From Reticulitermes speratus (taxonomy: Eukaryota; Arthropoda; Insecta; Blattodea; Rhinotermitidae), in assembly GCA_021186555.1 (NCBI GenBank), contig JAJKFL010000005.1, forward strand, positions 22,074,635-22,138,634: 64,000 bases of DNA, in the 5' to 3' direction. Of this stretch, positions 49,190 to 59,814 are shown piece by piece; position 1 is the stretch's first letter; every line of letters begins with the position of its first letter. The notes beneath the pieces were generated by a model. The model did no database searches. It worked only from the letters and a program-made list of their open reading frames with translations, and was not told the DNA's origin. Both the position numbers and the translations under genes were made by a program.

Positions 49190-49823
49190 GTAGTCAAATT
49201 TATATTTTGCACATCTGCAGTAGAAAGGGACTTGTGCAGGTAAATTTATGTCTACTTGGTCAATTTTATGTCGTGCACATCTGCAGTAGAAAGTGACTTG
49301 TGCAGGTAAATTTAAGTCTACTTGGTCAATTTTATGTCTTGCACAGCTGCAGTAGAAAGTGACTTGTGCAGGTAAATTTATGTCTACTTGGTCAATTTTA
49401 TGTCGTGCACATCTGCAGTAGAAAGTGACTTGTGCAGGTAAATTTAAGTCTACTTGGTCAATTTTATGTCTTGCACAGCTGCAGTAGAAAGTGACTTGTG
49501 CAGGTAAATTTATGTCTACTTGGTCAATTTTATGTCGTGCAAATCTGCAGTAGAAAGTGACTTGTGCAGGTAAATTTAAGTCTACTTGGTCAATTTTATG
49601 TCTTGCACAGCTGCAGTAGAAAGTGACTTGTGCAGGTAAATTTATGTCTACTTGGTCAATTTTATGTCTTGCACAGCTGCAGTAGAAAGTGACTTGTGCA
49701 GGTAAATTTGTGACTACTTGGTCAATTTTATGTCTTGCACATCTGCAGTAGAAAGTGACTTGTGCAGGTAAATTTGTGACTACTTGGTCAGTTTTATGTC
49801 TTGCACATCTGCAGTAGAATGTG
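49190..49823. repeat. 66-bp tandem repeat array with 132-bp dimer structure
   Basis: TTGTGCAGGTAAATTT starts at 49232 and recurs every 66 bp at 49298, 49364, 49430, 49496, 49562, 49628, 49694 and 49760. A tenth unit is interrupted by the SINE at its left. Units alternate between two forms. One has GTCGTGCACATCTGCAG followed by TTTAAGTC; the other has GTCTTGCACAGCTGCAG followed by TTTATGTC. The array therefore expanded as a 132-bp dimer in its middle. Because 66 is 22 codons, one - strand frame stays open for 228 codons. That is an arithmetical side effect and not good evidence for a protein. Confidence 0.93.
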
Positions 49824-50834
49824 GCCAGAAAAGACAAGCAGCAAATAATGCTAACAGTTCTAACAAAACATCTGCAAGTCGATACAACACCTTAGGGATT
49901 GTGACGTTTGATTTGCAAAGTATGCTCCAGATGCCTTCCTCGCAAATGTCTCAGAAATTCTATACCAGAGAGCTCCGTATCTATAATCTATGAATCTGTT
50001 CTATCTCACAAAGCATTCTACTTCGCATACTCTGAAATCAATGGCTAAAGGGGAAGCTGTGAAATTGGTACAGCTTTGTTGCGGTGGATAATGCAACTTC
50101 CCAAACATGTTAATTAGATCCCATTGTAGCGGCCAGAAACAAAACGACTTCTTCGAAACTGCTTCTTGGCGCACAGTTAGTGTTCTCTTATATTACCGAA
50201 CCTAGTTGACGTTTGTAATCAACGCCCTTTCGCCTAGAAATGAATAATCTTTTTTTTATCGCAAGTATTTAACTGATTTTCTTTATATATTTTCAACATT
50301 CTCACAAAGAATTTTTCGGAACGTAATGCAGGCTTGTAAATGACGACCTTGAAAATTTCGCGTTATCGTTAGCCTTCCTCCTAAGATTGGGTACGAATGA
50401 AGGCTGCAGTCTGTAAATTTGAGTAAAGGAGAATGTGTGAAGTGGTGTCATATATATGCTGAAAGCATTCTTTGGCCTATATTATATATAAAATTCAGTG
50501 ATTTCTTTCTCACTTTACATTCCGTTTCTCTTCTTTTTCTATGTCCTTCTGAGTCCTTTGAATCTATATTAATAATTTATACCGGTACATGTATTGAAAA
50601 TAATGTAAGATGTCCCACAACGCGAAATTGAAGCGGAGAGCGTGTGGGACGGATGTTGTATTCTCTTCAGTAAGGGTCATCGGCATTCATACAACGTGAG
50701 AACTCCAGAGAGAAGGAAATGAGGATTTCATTCTCGAGACGCAAGTTGCAGCTCTCTGCATGTTATAGTGAACACATTAGAGGTGTTGAATCCAGATATC
50801 CAGTATGTTTGGAGAGACTGGAACACTAAACATG

Positions 50835-50925
50835 TAGAGAAATGGACGAAATTTAGAAGCTTTATAGTTTATTCTCATCAAATTATCATTAGAGTGATTG
50901 CATCAAGGGGGACGAAATCGACGGA
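50835..50925 (+). pseudogene. RTE-type LINE, short fragment
   Basis: EKWTKFR...HQIIIRVIASR matches the block GEWRKLHNE...PNIIRVIKSR of RTE proteins. About 30 residues, so only moderately supported. Confidence 0.5.
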
Positions 50926-51227
50926 GAAATAACACACGTGGGATAGCTGGGAAATGTGTAACATAATTTTACTTGAATAATAATTTCGGGGGCACAACAT
51001 TTTGGAAGACAAGCATAGATGAGATTATAATCTTAGAATGGATTATAAAAAATTCAGAAACTAAACTTGCATTCACCAAAAAGTCAAGTACGGTTTAAAG
51101 TTGGGGAATGTTTGCTACCATTCAGCTCAGAATCTTCTCTCTTTACGTCTGTTTTCGTGAAATACACAGGCTAAAATATACAAAACTATACTCTACGTGA
51201 TTTTGTGTGCGTGTAAATTTTTTTTCT

Positions 51228-51330
51228 TTCGCATTAAGGAAAAGACATGAGAGCAGATTGAATGATGCTTCAGAATAATGTGCTGAGGAGAATATCTGGA
51301 CCTGAGAATGTGGGAAAACAAGAGGCTGTA
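51228..51330 (+). pseudogene. RTE-type LINE, short fragment
   Basis: ALRKRHESRL, then after a frameshift NVLRRISGPENVG, resembles the block LREEHRLR...NRVLRRIFGPKRDEV. This block precedes the one at 50835 in an intact protein, so the two pieces are out of order or come from separate insertions. Confidence 0.5.
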
Positions 51331-52025
51331 TAACGGGAAACGTGAAAGAAAATTGATCTGAAATTGCAGAATAAAAGTGACTGAATTCAAACTGCATATT
51401 TCTTACATATTGTTTGCAGGTTGAAAATAAATCCGGCTGTGGCTAATGGCGTGGTTTAGTCTGATACTGAAGAGTCTCCAGAATGTTTATTCTTCCATTT
51501 CTCTCTTGCTTTTCTTTATAATAAATTTCCTACCCAAAGAATTGATCTAATAATTCCATACGGTACTTTACCAATGTAGCATCTAACTGGACACTTTATG
51601 TCGGTGGAATAAACAAGAGAGGTAATGTACGTATAACGTAACAATCAGGCGTGTTCGGGTAACCGTTGTTGCCTTATGTTTATTTCACATAATAAACTGA
51701 ACTCTAAAGTTTATTATTTGTAGTTCATTCAACGGAACTGAGAGTATTTCAGTTTGTATAGCGTCAAATAATATCATGTTACTGAATAGTGAATAAAATA
51801 GCATAGGGAAAGAATTTGTTGTAGTCTAATATAATTTCTCTTCTGGACAACAAAGTCATTAGAACGGCTTTAAAACCTAGATTTGAGACTGGGACCTCCA
51901 AATTCGAAACTGATATACTACCCACTCGATCTCTTAAACCAACAGATGTAGCATGTAGATACTAAGATTTTGTGGCCATTTTTGGACTTTATTTTTGTAA
52001 TTTTTAATGTGTTTATATACGTTTA

Positions 52026-52299
52026 GCGGCCGGTATAGCGTGGTCAGTATGGGAACTTGCTGCGGAGTTGAAGATCCGAGGTTCGAACCCCGGTGGAGGC
52101 GAGATTTTTCGTACCCGTTCAGACCGGGCCCGAGGCCCACCTAGCCTGCTGTACAGTGCGTACTGGGTTTCTTAACCGGGGGTAAAGCGGCCGGAATGTG
52201 GCGTTGACCACTCCTTTAAGCACTGAGGTTGTATGTGGTAGAGCTATACCCCTACCTCCCCTCTGTGCCTTCATGGTATGTTATAGGTTGACCTTTACC
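52026..52299 (+). mobile_element. tRNA-derived SINE, family D, best copy with target-site duplication
   Basis: Intact order: GCGGCCGGTATAGCGTGGTC head, GAGGTTCGAACCCCGG B box, CAGACCGGGCCCGAGGCCC, GGGGGTAAAGCGGCCGG, then CTTCATGGTATG and a CCTTTACC end. Flanks TTTATATACGT (52012-52022) and TTTATATACAT (52300-52310) form an 11-bp duplication with one mismatch. Confidence 0.92.
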
Positions 52300-53316
52300 T
52301 TTATATACATGTGTGTATATTTTGAGAAGACGATATCATACACTATGTTGTAGGTTAATTAAAAAATATACTTCATAGAGGTATCAAGTAATGTCAATTA
52401 TTCGCCGAAAGCTTATATTCGGTTACCAAGAGTCTTGCAAATGAACAGGAGTTTTAAACAAATAACACCGAATCCCAAAATTGGACTGGAATCCATGTCT
52501 GTATGTGCCCATCGAGGTCGCTTTTCATGAGGTTATTTCATCTGAGCTACACGTCAGTTCTGTCGAAATTATTCTTGAAGTCTATTATCCTAGCAACACT
52601 GGATGAGCTAGCTGCACATTCAGCATAAAAATGCTTTCATTAATGGCTCTGAACATACAATTTAAATTTCGATGGAATAATTAAAATTCGTCCAGTAATT
52701 GGAATTAGAATAGACTTTGAAATATGCAATAAATTAACCTCGGATCGGAAATGGTTTTGTGCGACCCACACTCTGCTTATCATAGGTGACCCCAACTTGC
52801 AGACAAATAAAGAAAAACACGAATTTCTCACATGGACAGATATTAACAAAAAGTAATTTATTTTAATGTGCTGTAGGTAAATTTAATTACTACTCCCGGT
52901 TATTTAGTATTAATTATAATAAAAATACGGCATTCTAGTAATGAAGAATGATGCGTTTTCATTATATCCCACATACAGAGGGATCGAATTTAATGCGTAA
53001 TCTGTCTCGTGTCAAGCTCGCTGGGCATGAGACTTCATATTTACTGTTTATAGGCCTGCACTGCACTGTGTGACCCAGACTAGCAAAGTAAAAGAAATGA
53101 AATTCATTCAAGATATTATATCAATATTTGTTCATGATAATGTTTTATTGATATTAATTGTAAGCTTCAGAATTAGATACTGAAGAAATTTATATTTATT
53201 GACGATATAATTCATATGAGGATAATTGATTTACTACACTTTACGGTCCACATACGGTGTTATAATAAATGTACACGCGTGATTTCACTGCAGCATTACC
53301 TCCAGATTAAAGCGAA

Positions 53317-53338
53317 TTCACCCTTTAAAGCGTAGTGG

Positions 53339-53372
<34 letters not shown>

Positions 53373-53443
53373 TTACCACTGCGTTATATGTATATTCACC
53401 CTTTAAACCGCAGTGGTAAATATATATACATTTACCACTGCGG
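53317..53443. repeat. TA-rich palindromic repeat cluster
   Basis: ATTCACCCTTTAAA occurs at about 53317 and 53393, each followed by a version of CCGCAGTGGTA. The inverse TACCACTGCG occurs twice. CCGCAGTGGTAAAT (53408-53421) and ATTTACCACTGCGG (53430-53443) form a perfect 14-bp stem with an 8-bp loop. A (TA)n run fills 53340-53366. Confidence 0.85.
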
Positions 53444-55245
53444 TATATATATACCGTCTGATTTAACAGTATAAAACTGTATTTTTTACTCCCAGCATAT
53501 TAATGTTTTATATTATTTTTGCACTAAACAACCATTATTTCTTGCACAAAATTAACCGTCTGATCTTTATAATGGAAATACTGTTTCTTCTCTTTGAAGT
53601 ATGAAATCAGTTTTATACCTAATTTAGATTTATTTCAGCCTTAAGCACCGGTAATTGCCATTCTACCTACATAAAATTTGTGTCGTCTGTTATTGGCACG
53701 TGCTTATTTGGACGTAAGGGAAAGGAAGTTGCAGAGGGATAAGTCAAATAATGTTAGAAAGATCTCAAGAATTTGCTTCCACCTAATATATCAGCGCGAT
53801 TAATTTAAAAACAATTAGTTAAGCAGGACATGCAGCGCGCACTGACAGAAGTGAGAAACGTATACAGTATTTTAACCGGAAGAATGGACAAACGAATTGA
53901 AGTAAACAGGCGCACTCTGGAGGAGAATAGGAACTCGATGTTAGAGAGAAGTGTACTGTGATCTGCAGGTGTGACCTCGCAATGCCAATCAGAATTGCCA
54001 CCAACTCCAACAAGTCGTTCGATAATTCTTCATATCATTATTCCCCCATCCTTCTTGGTGTTCCAAATCAACGTTTACACAGATTCATCACTATCTTACG
54101 CAGTATATGCGAGACGCACTTTTCGGTCAATTTATATAAGCGGAACTATTCACTGTACATCTCCGTGATATTCTTCACTGTCCTTATTCGATTTCAAATC
54201 TGAATTGTATTATTAGCAACTTCTACTGATTACGTACATCGATTCCTTCACCTTCTCAACCAAATTTTGGGATACTGCGTTGGAATAGTTCACAGCTACT
54301 TTACTCCAGATACTTGCATCATGACATTATAAATCAGAATATATTAACACTGTATTTGAGCTAACGTTGTTTTGTTCTCTGTAACTTTCAAGCCCCTATT
54401 ACACAGAATAAGAAAATACATTTAAATTTTGACATATGTACTATGTGTATTGTTAGCTCGTTTATGGCGATTTTATGGACTGGCGTGTATGAGGCTGAAA
54501 TGTAACACGAATTAATTACAATTGCTTAAATTTTACTCAGGCAAAATTAATATCATAATTATGTTGGCACTGTACGTGTGCCAGCGGTAGCAAATGTTTT
54601 GTTTCATGACGCAGCTGTAAATCGTAACTATTTGAAACACAGCATATGATTTAATGTCACACCGCGGCATTGGGTGCAGCCGTGCGAGTCCGGATATTAA
54701 GTGAAAGGACAGATGACAAACGGGATGGTGGCAATTGTGAAAGTATCGGACACCTTGTTTAGCTGCATACAGATATTGATGGCGAGATAACACCTGTTTT
54801 TCATTGTTATTTTCATTGTTCCAAGTTTCTTTTAATATTAAATATGACTGACAAAGGTTTTTAAGCCTTTATAAGACGAAGTTATGTAAATTGTATTTTA
54901 AGACTTAGTTCCTACATCCAAGATAACACACCGCATCTCGTTTATAAAGAGCAGTCACTCCCTCTGCGACACGCTCGCTGTTAGTTAAGAACGCAGTAAT
55001 TTGTAATGTGGTAACTTTTAGTTTAATAGACAGGTAGCGGGGTTTCGGAGGAAGCTGCTGTCCTTATCTCGACTGTAGAAATTCGTGTCAGATTTCGAAT
55101 GTACGCTGATATTCATTACCAAACTACACGGCTTCACAAACTATAAGACCATGACCGTAACCATTCCCATCGAGAAAATCTCCAGTCTCAGTCGTTATTT
55201 CTTCTGAGAAAAAACACATCCCGGAAATAGACTAAGGAAAACGCT

Positions 55246-55290
55246 TTATTATTTATTTATTTATTATTTATTTATTTATTTATTTATATA
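55246..55290. repeat. (TTTA)n microsatellite
   Basis: ATTT repeats over about 45 bases with one TTATTATTT irregularity near 55260. Confidence 0.9.
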
Positions 55291-56480
55291 GTATGCCTTT
55301 TGACGACGCTGTCAGTGTCTCAGACTTCAGTGCGTCGAATGGTAGGATAATTTGTAAGAAATGAATTCTAAATCATTTTAAAGGAATCAGTTTTTGGCCA
55401 TGTTTCACTATCCCAGCATTTGTTTGGAGAGGCTGAGAAAAACTACGAAGGATCTGCAGTAGGATTCCAGGGTTTTGGCCAAGATTCTAAAAGAATATCT
55501 TCCAAATACAAATCTAGAGCTTTATCGTTACACCAGTTTTCTCGGTAGATGTGTCTCTTTATTTGACGTTACATTTAAGAGATGCACACTGTTATTTCTG
55601 CCCTATAAAGGGCCACCTTACCTTGTATTTTTATCAGGAGTTCACTATAGGAAAAACCCATAAATTTTGGCGATTATGGACTTATAGACCTAAACTGTTA
55701 TGAAAAGGCTCGTGACTTGAGGAGGACTGAAGCCTACTATTTTAGCGTTTCAGCAGAATAAAGTCACCATTTCATTAGAATTGGCGAAATCTGTAACGAG
55801 CAGTATTCAAGTTATGTGCATTTTGAGTGTGCAGAATTCAATAAATTATTAAACTCGTAACCCTTTTAGTTGGAGTCATTACGACTTCAGCCTCTACCTC
55901 GTAGAATGTTTGAAACAAAAACAAAAAAAAATTGTATTCTGTTAAAACGTGGTTGAATCGTAGTGCTTCTTATTGGAGGGTTCAGTGTTTGTACCTCAGG
56001 AAGCGCGGTAGTTGATATTTGATGTAATAACCATATTAATGTATCATATTGTCTCTTTTTAAGTCTTCGAAAAGATTTTCACACTAGAAATTTGTTTCCA
56101 GTTCTTGTATGTCCCATAGCCATATGACCTACGTATTTAGCTCTTTTTCATCTCCAGAACTACCATGTCCACGATATTCGGCTTGTTTATATTAACAAGT
56201 TTATTTTTAAGTAATATCCTAAATAAGTAAGTGAAAGACCTTTTTGAGAAGGTGATAGTCTATCGGCTCATGAAAAACTTCCCTCCCCTTACTGAATCCA
56301 TTAGGATACCGTGTTCACAAGAGGCCTGCCACTTGACCCAGTCGTTGGTTACTCCGCTCCTCACAAACTGTTTCTTTCAAACAAATTATAATAGTTGGCA
56401 CATCTTTCCGATTTTTCGTGGGAACCGTATGTGATTATTTCCTTCAATTAAAATTATGTGCTAATGTTCCACCTAGCCAA

Positions 56481-56721
56481 TCCCAGTGGCCGCGCGGTCT
56501 AAGGACGCTCGCTTACTGGGATTGTGCGTTCGAATCCCGTCGGGGTCGTGGATGTCTGTCTCTTGTGATTGTTGTGTGTTGTCAGGTAGAGTTCTCTGCG
56601 ACGGGCTGGTCACTCGTCCAGAGGAGTCCTACCGAGTGTGGTGTGTCTCAAAGTGTGATCGTGAAGCCTCGAAAAATGAGGCTGCCTAGGCCCCCAAGGG
56701 GCTGTCGAGTCATTGAAAAAA
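56481..56721 (+). mobile_element. tRNA-derived SINE, family A, with target-site duplication
   Basis: This copy runs from TCCCAGTGGCCGCGCGGTCTAA to GGGGCTGTCGAGTCATTG and an A tail. It lacks about 15 bp between the A box and GCTCGCTTACTGGG that other copies have. The exact 12-bp duplication AATGTTCCACCT lies at 56463-56474 and 56722-56733. The open frame read through it is a known kind of SINE artefact, not a gene. Confidence 0.94.
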
Positions 56722-58009
56722 AATGTTCCACCTTTCCTTAGTACTACCGATTATCCTCATTGATTTTATTGCTCTTAAGAGCCAAGAATGTAGCCTGAAA
56801 ATTTTAATTTCCTGAATATATACGATGCCGTGTCAATTTATGTATACTCAAAAAGATTTCGGAGGAGCTGGCTTGCCCCAAATTTAGGGGTATCACAGAC
56901 TGCCTCCTGCTTACTACACCCCGCAGATGGAGGCAGCAATATCCTCCTAAAATTAGTTACGTTCGTAACAAACGACATGAAGTCATGTTGCAAGAGACAA
57001 AAACCTTTTTAAAACCACTGTGAAAACACGAAAGTCCGCATAATATATCCTTTTGTTCATCGAAAAATTTCTGTGTTTAGGCCTGCTGTGTACAGAACGG
57101 TGCAATTTGTAGAGCTGGCCACAATTCACTGTATATGTCCTCACTGTTTCGCTTCAAATTTTTGTAACGCTTTTCTCTTGTTGTGTAGAATTCAGACTCC
57201 TGATGTAGCCACTCTCCTCGCAACGGCACGGAGAATGGAAACCTCCCGCACACTCCGGAGTGCTCAATGATTCTGCGCGAGGGGTGAGCGTAAATAAACT
57301 GTGCCAAGTGCGAAATTGAAAATCATCCTTTACTGTGCTGGCATCTTGAAGAAAGGATATGTCCTCCTAACAGACGATAAAAAGTAAAATATGCGGTAGC
57401 GAAGTGTATTCTGAGAATCCCTTTTTGTGCTTGAGGGGTGTATGGAGTAGGGAGGCAGATCGAGGTGTTGCTGCTTTATAGCTTCTTCCGTTCACATTTT
57501 TTTTTTCTTTCTGTAGTTTTTCATCCCTTGGATATTAATCGGCTGTGTATCAGTTTCAATGTGACGTCATCAGAGTAGGAGGGGGTGCTGCATTTGACAC
57601 CGATGACGGATGCGCTTCTATTAGAGGGGTACGTCCTCTGCCATGGCCCTCAAATTCTGCACTGCCTTCTCGTACCATCTTCTTATTCTACCAAACACTA
57701 ACCATGTGTCCCTTGTCAAAAAGCTTTGGTGTTTCATTTCGTCTTCAAACTGCAAAACGTGACGCCGCATGTAAATGTAGCATCAAGTGCTGAGTGCTTA
57801 ACGGCACCGTATTACGATCTGTAATGCTGAGTTTCTGTACAAAAATACTTGTTAGATCATTTGTAACTATTAATTAATATTGAACGGCTTTTATGCAATG
57901 TGTGATAATGTAATTAAATTTATGTCCCTTTTACTTATGTTTTTTGTTTTGTTCTTTTAGTCTGGCCTCTTCTACCTTCTCATTGTAGGTGTAAAGGGTT
58001 ATTGTTGCG

Positions 58010-58205
58010 CTTGACCACACTCAGTGACACATAAACCCTCGGTAGGACTCCTCTGTACGAGGGATCGGCGCGTCGCAGAGGCACACAACACACAACACTC
58101 ACAAGAGACAGACATCCATGCCCCTGGCACGATTCAAACCCGCAATTCCAGCAATCGAGAGGCCTCAGACCCACGCCTTAGAAACTTGCGGCCACTGAGA
58201 TCGGC
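58010..58205 (-). mobile_element. Family A SINE, tail-truncated
   Basis: The - strand keeps the tRNA-like head (plus strand GCGGCCACTGAGATCGG near 58190-58205), a diverged B box and the body up to the CCGAGGGTTTATGTGTCACTG region. It lacks the last 50-60 bp of the family. Several substitutions in the B box suggest an old copy. Confidence 0.82.
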
Positions 58206-59359
58206 CCCCGTTTACATATACGAGTGTAAATTTCCTTTACTGAGAGCTGAAGTGCTGTAGGTCATGGAGCAGCATTTGTTTCTACTTGTTTTACTCAGTC
58301 TCTCTAGGAAAATGGCAGGATTGTACTCCAAAGAGTCCATACTAGCTTACTGCAGTGTGCTGTGAAATTTACTGTCCACATTCATCCTATGCTGCGTAAA
58401 GCATGCAATAATCAGTGTGTCGTTAAAGAAGAACCGTAAGAAAAAGGAAGAAAGAAAGGAAATAAGAGAGATAAATGAAGAAACAGGTATAAAAACATAA
58501 AGCGTGGGAGATGGGAATAAAGGAAATAGGATAAAAATAAAATGAATACAAATTCATGCCTTGGAACAGGTCCCAATTTTAAGAGACTAAGCAATGCGAC
58601 TGTTACACGTGGCAGTCATACAAAATCTCTTCGGCGTTCCTGTGAATTACGAGCGTGTACGAAGGTATTAGAGTACTCGGCTCGCAGATCGACTATTCTA
58701 ACTTAAGTTATTAGTGGTTTACCTCGGACCCTCCAGACAAGTGCTGGGGAGTACTTTAGATCAGGACTGCTTTCTTTCACGTCCTTCTCAATCTATTTTT
58801 CATTAATTAGCGTAACTTTCGGAGCTATAAAGAACATCATAAATCCGCACCTAAGAACTCCACCACACGATTACTTGATGCAAATTGAAATTCGAGTGGC
58901 CTATGGTAAATTTTGGCTGTCGTTTAATTTTGCGGACAAGGTCATCAAAATTTAGGCTTTGTGGCAGTACGGTGTGTATTTTCCATAATCGAGTTTTTAC
59001 CATATAAAACTGTGGGCTCCGCAGTAAGGAGGATCCTTAATGTTGTGAACAATGATATTTGTCTATAATATTTATAAAAATTAATTCCGAACCTCAGAGA
59101 CAACATATTCTCTTTTCATTACAAAAGAAGCGTTTGGTTCTTGCTATGAGGTATTCATTGTGAGAGTCATTCGAAACGCGGATACATGTGGCAACATTAA
59201 AAGTCCCATTAACGTTACAGCAGGTGACATATCTTTACCACTGGGCTTTAAACAGGAAATGACTGGCATAGATTAGGTAGCATTTATTTCAGTTTGAAAG
59301 TGGAAGCATCATCCGCCTGAAAAAGTCCTATACCGCCTTTTGCCATTCTTTAATTTTTT

Positions 59360-59612
59360 ATAATGGCGCAACAGCCCCTAGGGGGCCAGGGCCTCCTCAT
59401 TATCGAGGCTTCACGATAACACTTACTTAGACACACCACACTCGGTAGGACTCCTCTGGACGAGCGATCAGCCCGACGCAGACACCTCTACCTGACAACA
59501 CACAACACTCAAAAGAGACAGACATCCATGCCCTCGGCGGGATTCGAACCCACAATCCCAGCAAGCGAGCGGCCGCATATCCACGAATTAGACCGCGCGG
59601 ACACTGCGATCG
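59360..59612 (-). mobile_element. tRNA-derived SINE, family A, close to an exon acceptor
   Basis: Full-length antisense copy: the plus strand has TAATGGCGCAACAGCCCC at the left end and CACTGCGATCGGCC at the right. The 14-bp flanks GCCATTCTTTAATT (59342-59355) and GCCATACTTTAATT (59613-59626) differ by one base and are the target-site duplication. The element ends about 80 bp before the acceptor of the Ig3 exon at 59695, so the insertion may lie near the branch-point region. Confidence 0.94.
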
Positions 59613-59694
59613 GCCATACTTTAATTAAAACATTAATTCCTCTCCTTGCGTGAGGTAATACAAGATGTGTGAATACAGAATTTTCTTTTTCCAG

Positions 59695-59814
59695 TTCATC
59701 CGCTTATCCAAGTCCCGAACCAACTGGTAGGTGCGCCAACAAGTACAAATGTTACTCTGCAGTGTCTCGTAGAAGCATCGCCGAAAGCGATCAATTACTG
59801 GACAAGGGACACGG
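59695..59814 (+). CDS. DIP/lachesin-like Ig protein, internal exon (start of Ig domain 3)
   Basis: The exon is 120 bp, with a TTTTTCCAG acceptor and an ACGG|GTAAGT donor, phase 1 in and out. Joined to the previous exon it reads VHV-H-F-HPLIQVPNQLVGAP, the conserved Ig2-Ig3 linker of DIP proteins. VTLQCLVEASPKAINYWTRD follows, with the first Ig3 cysteine and the C-strand tryptophan. A sequon N-V-T just before the cysteine is a possible N-glycosylation site. The match to the family is very strong even though 26.5 kb separates it from the previous exon. A family A SINE was inserted only about 80 bp upstream of the acceptor (59360-59613). The exon carrying the second Ig3 cysteine and the C-terminus is not recognisable before position 64000, so the gene runs out of the window. 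Confidence 0.94.

Larger units (their letters stand above)
33237..59694 (+). other. Intron of the DIP-like gene, 26.5 kb
   Basis: The span runs from a GTAAGT donor to a CCAG acceptor. It is packed with SINEs of all four families, MITEs, dead transposases, RTE fragments and tandem repeats. An unrecognised nested gene cannot be excluded, but no open frame here looks like a conserved protein apart from the mobile-element remnants. Confidence 0.8.

Noticed and set aside
49151-49837. 228-codon - strand open frame made of 22-residue repeats with Cys-x-Cys motifs
   Set aside because: The frame is open only because the 66-bp unit is a multiple of three. It ends inside a SINE, has no splice or start context, and lies in an intron of another gene.
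56418-56741. 107-codon open frame on the + strand
   Set aside because: It is the translation of a family A SINE, a common false protein in repeat-rich insect annotations. The same peptide pattern recurs at 6256, 19594 and, antisense, 57980.
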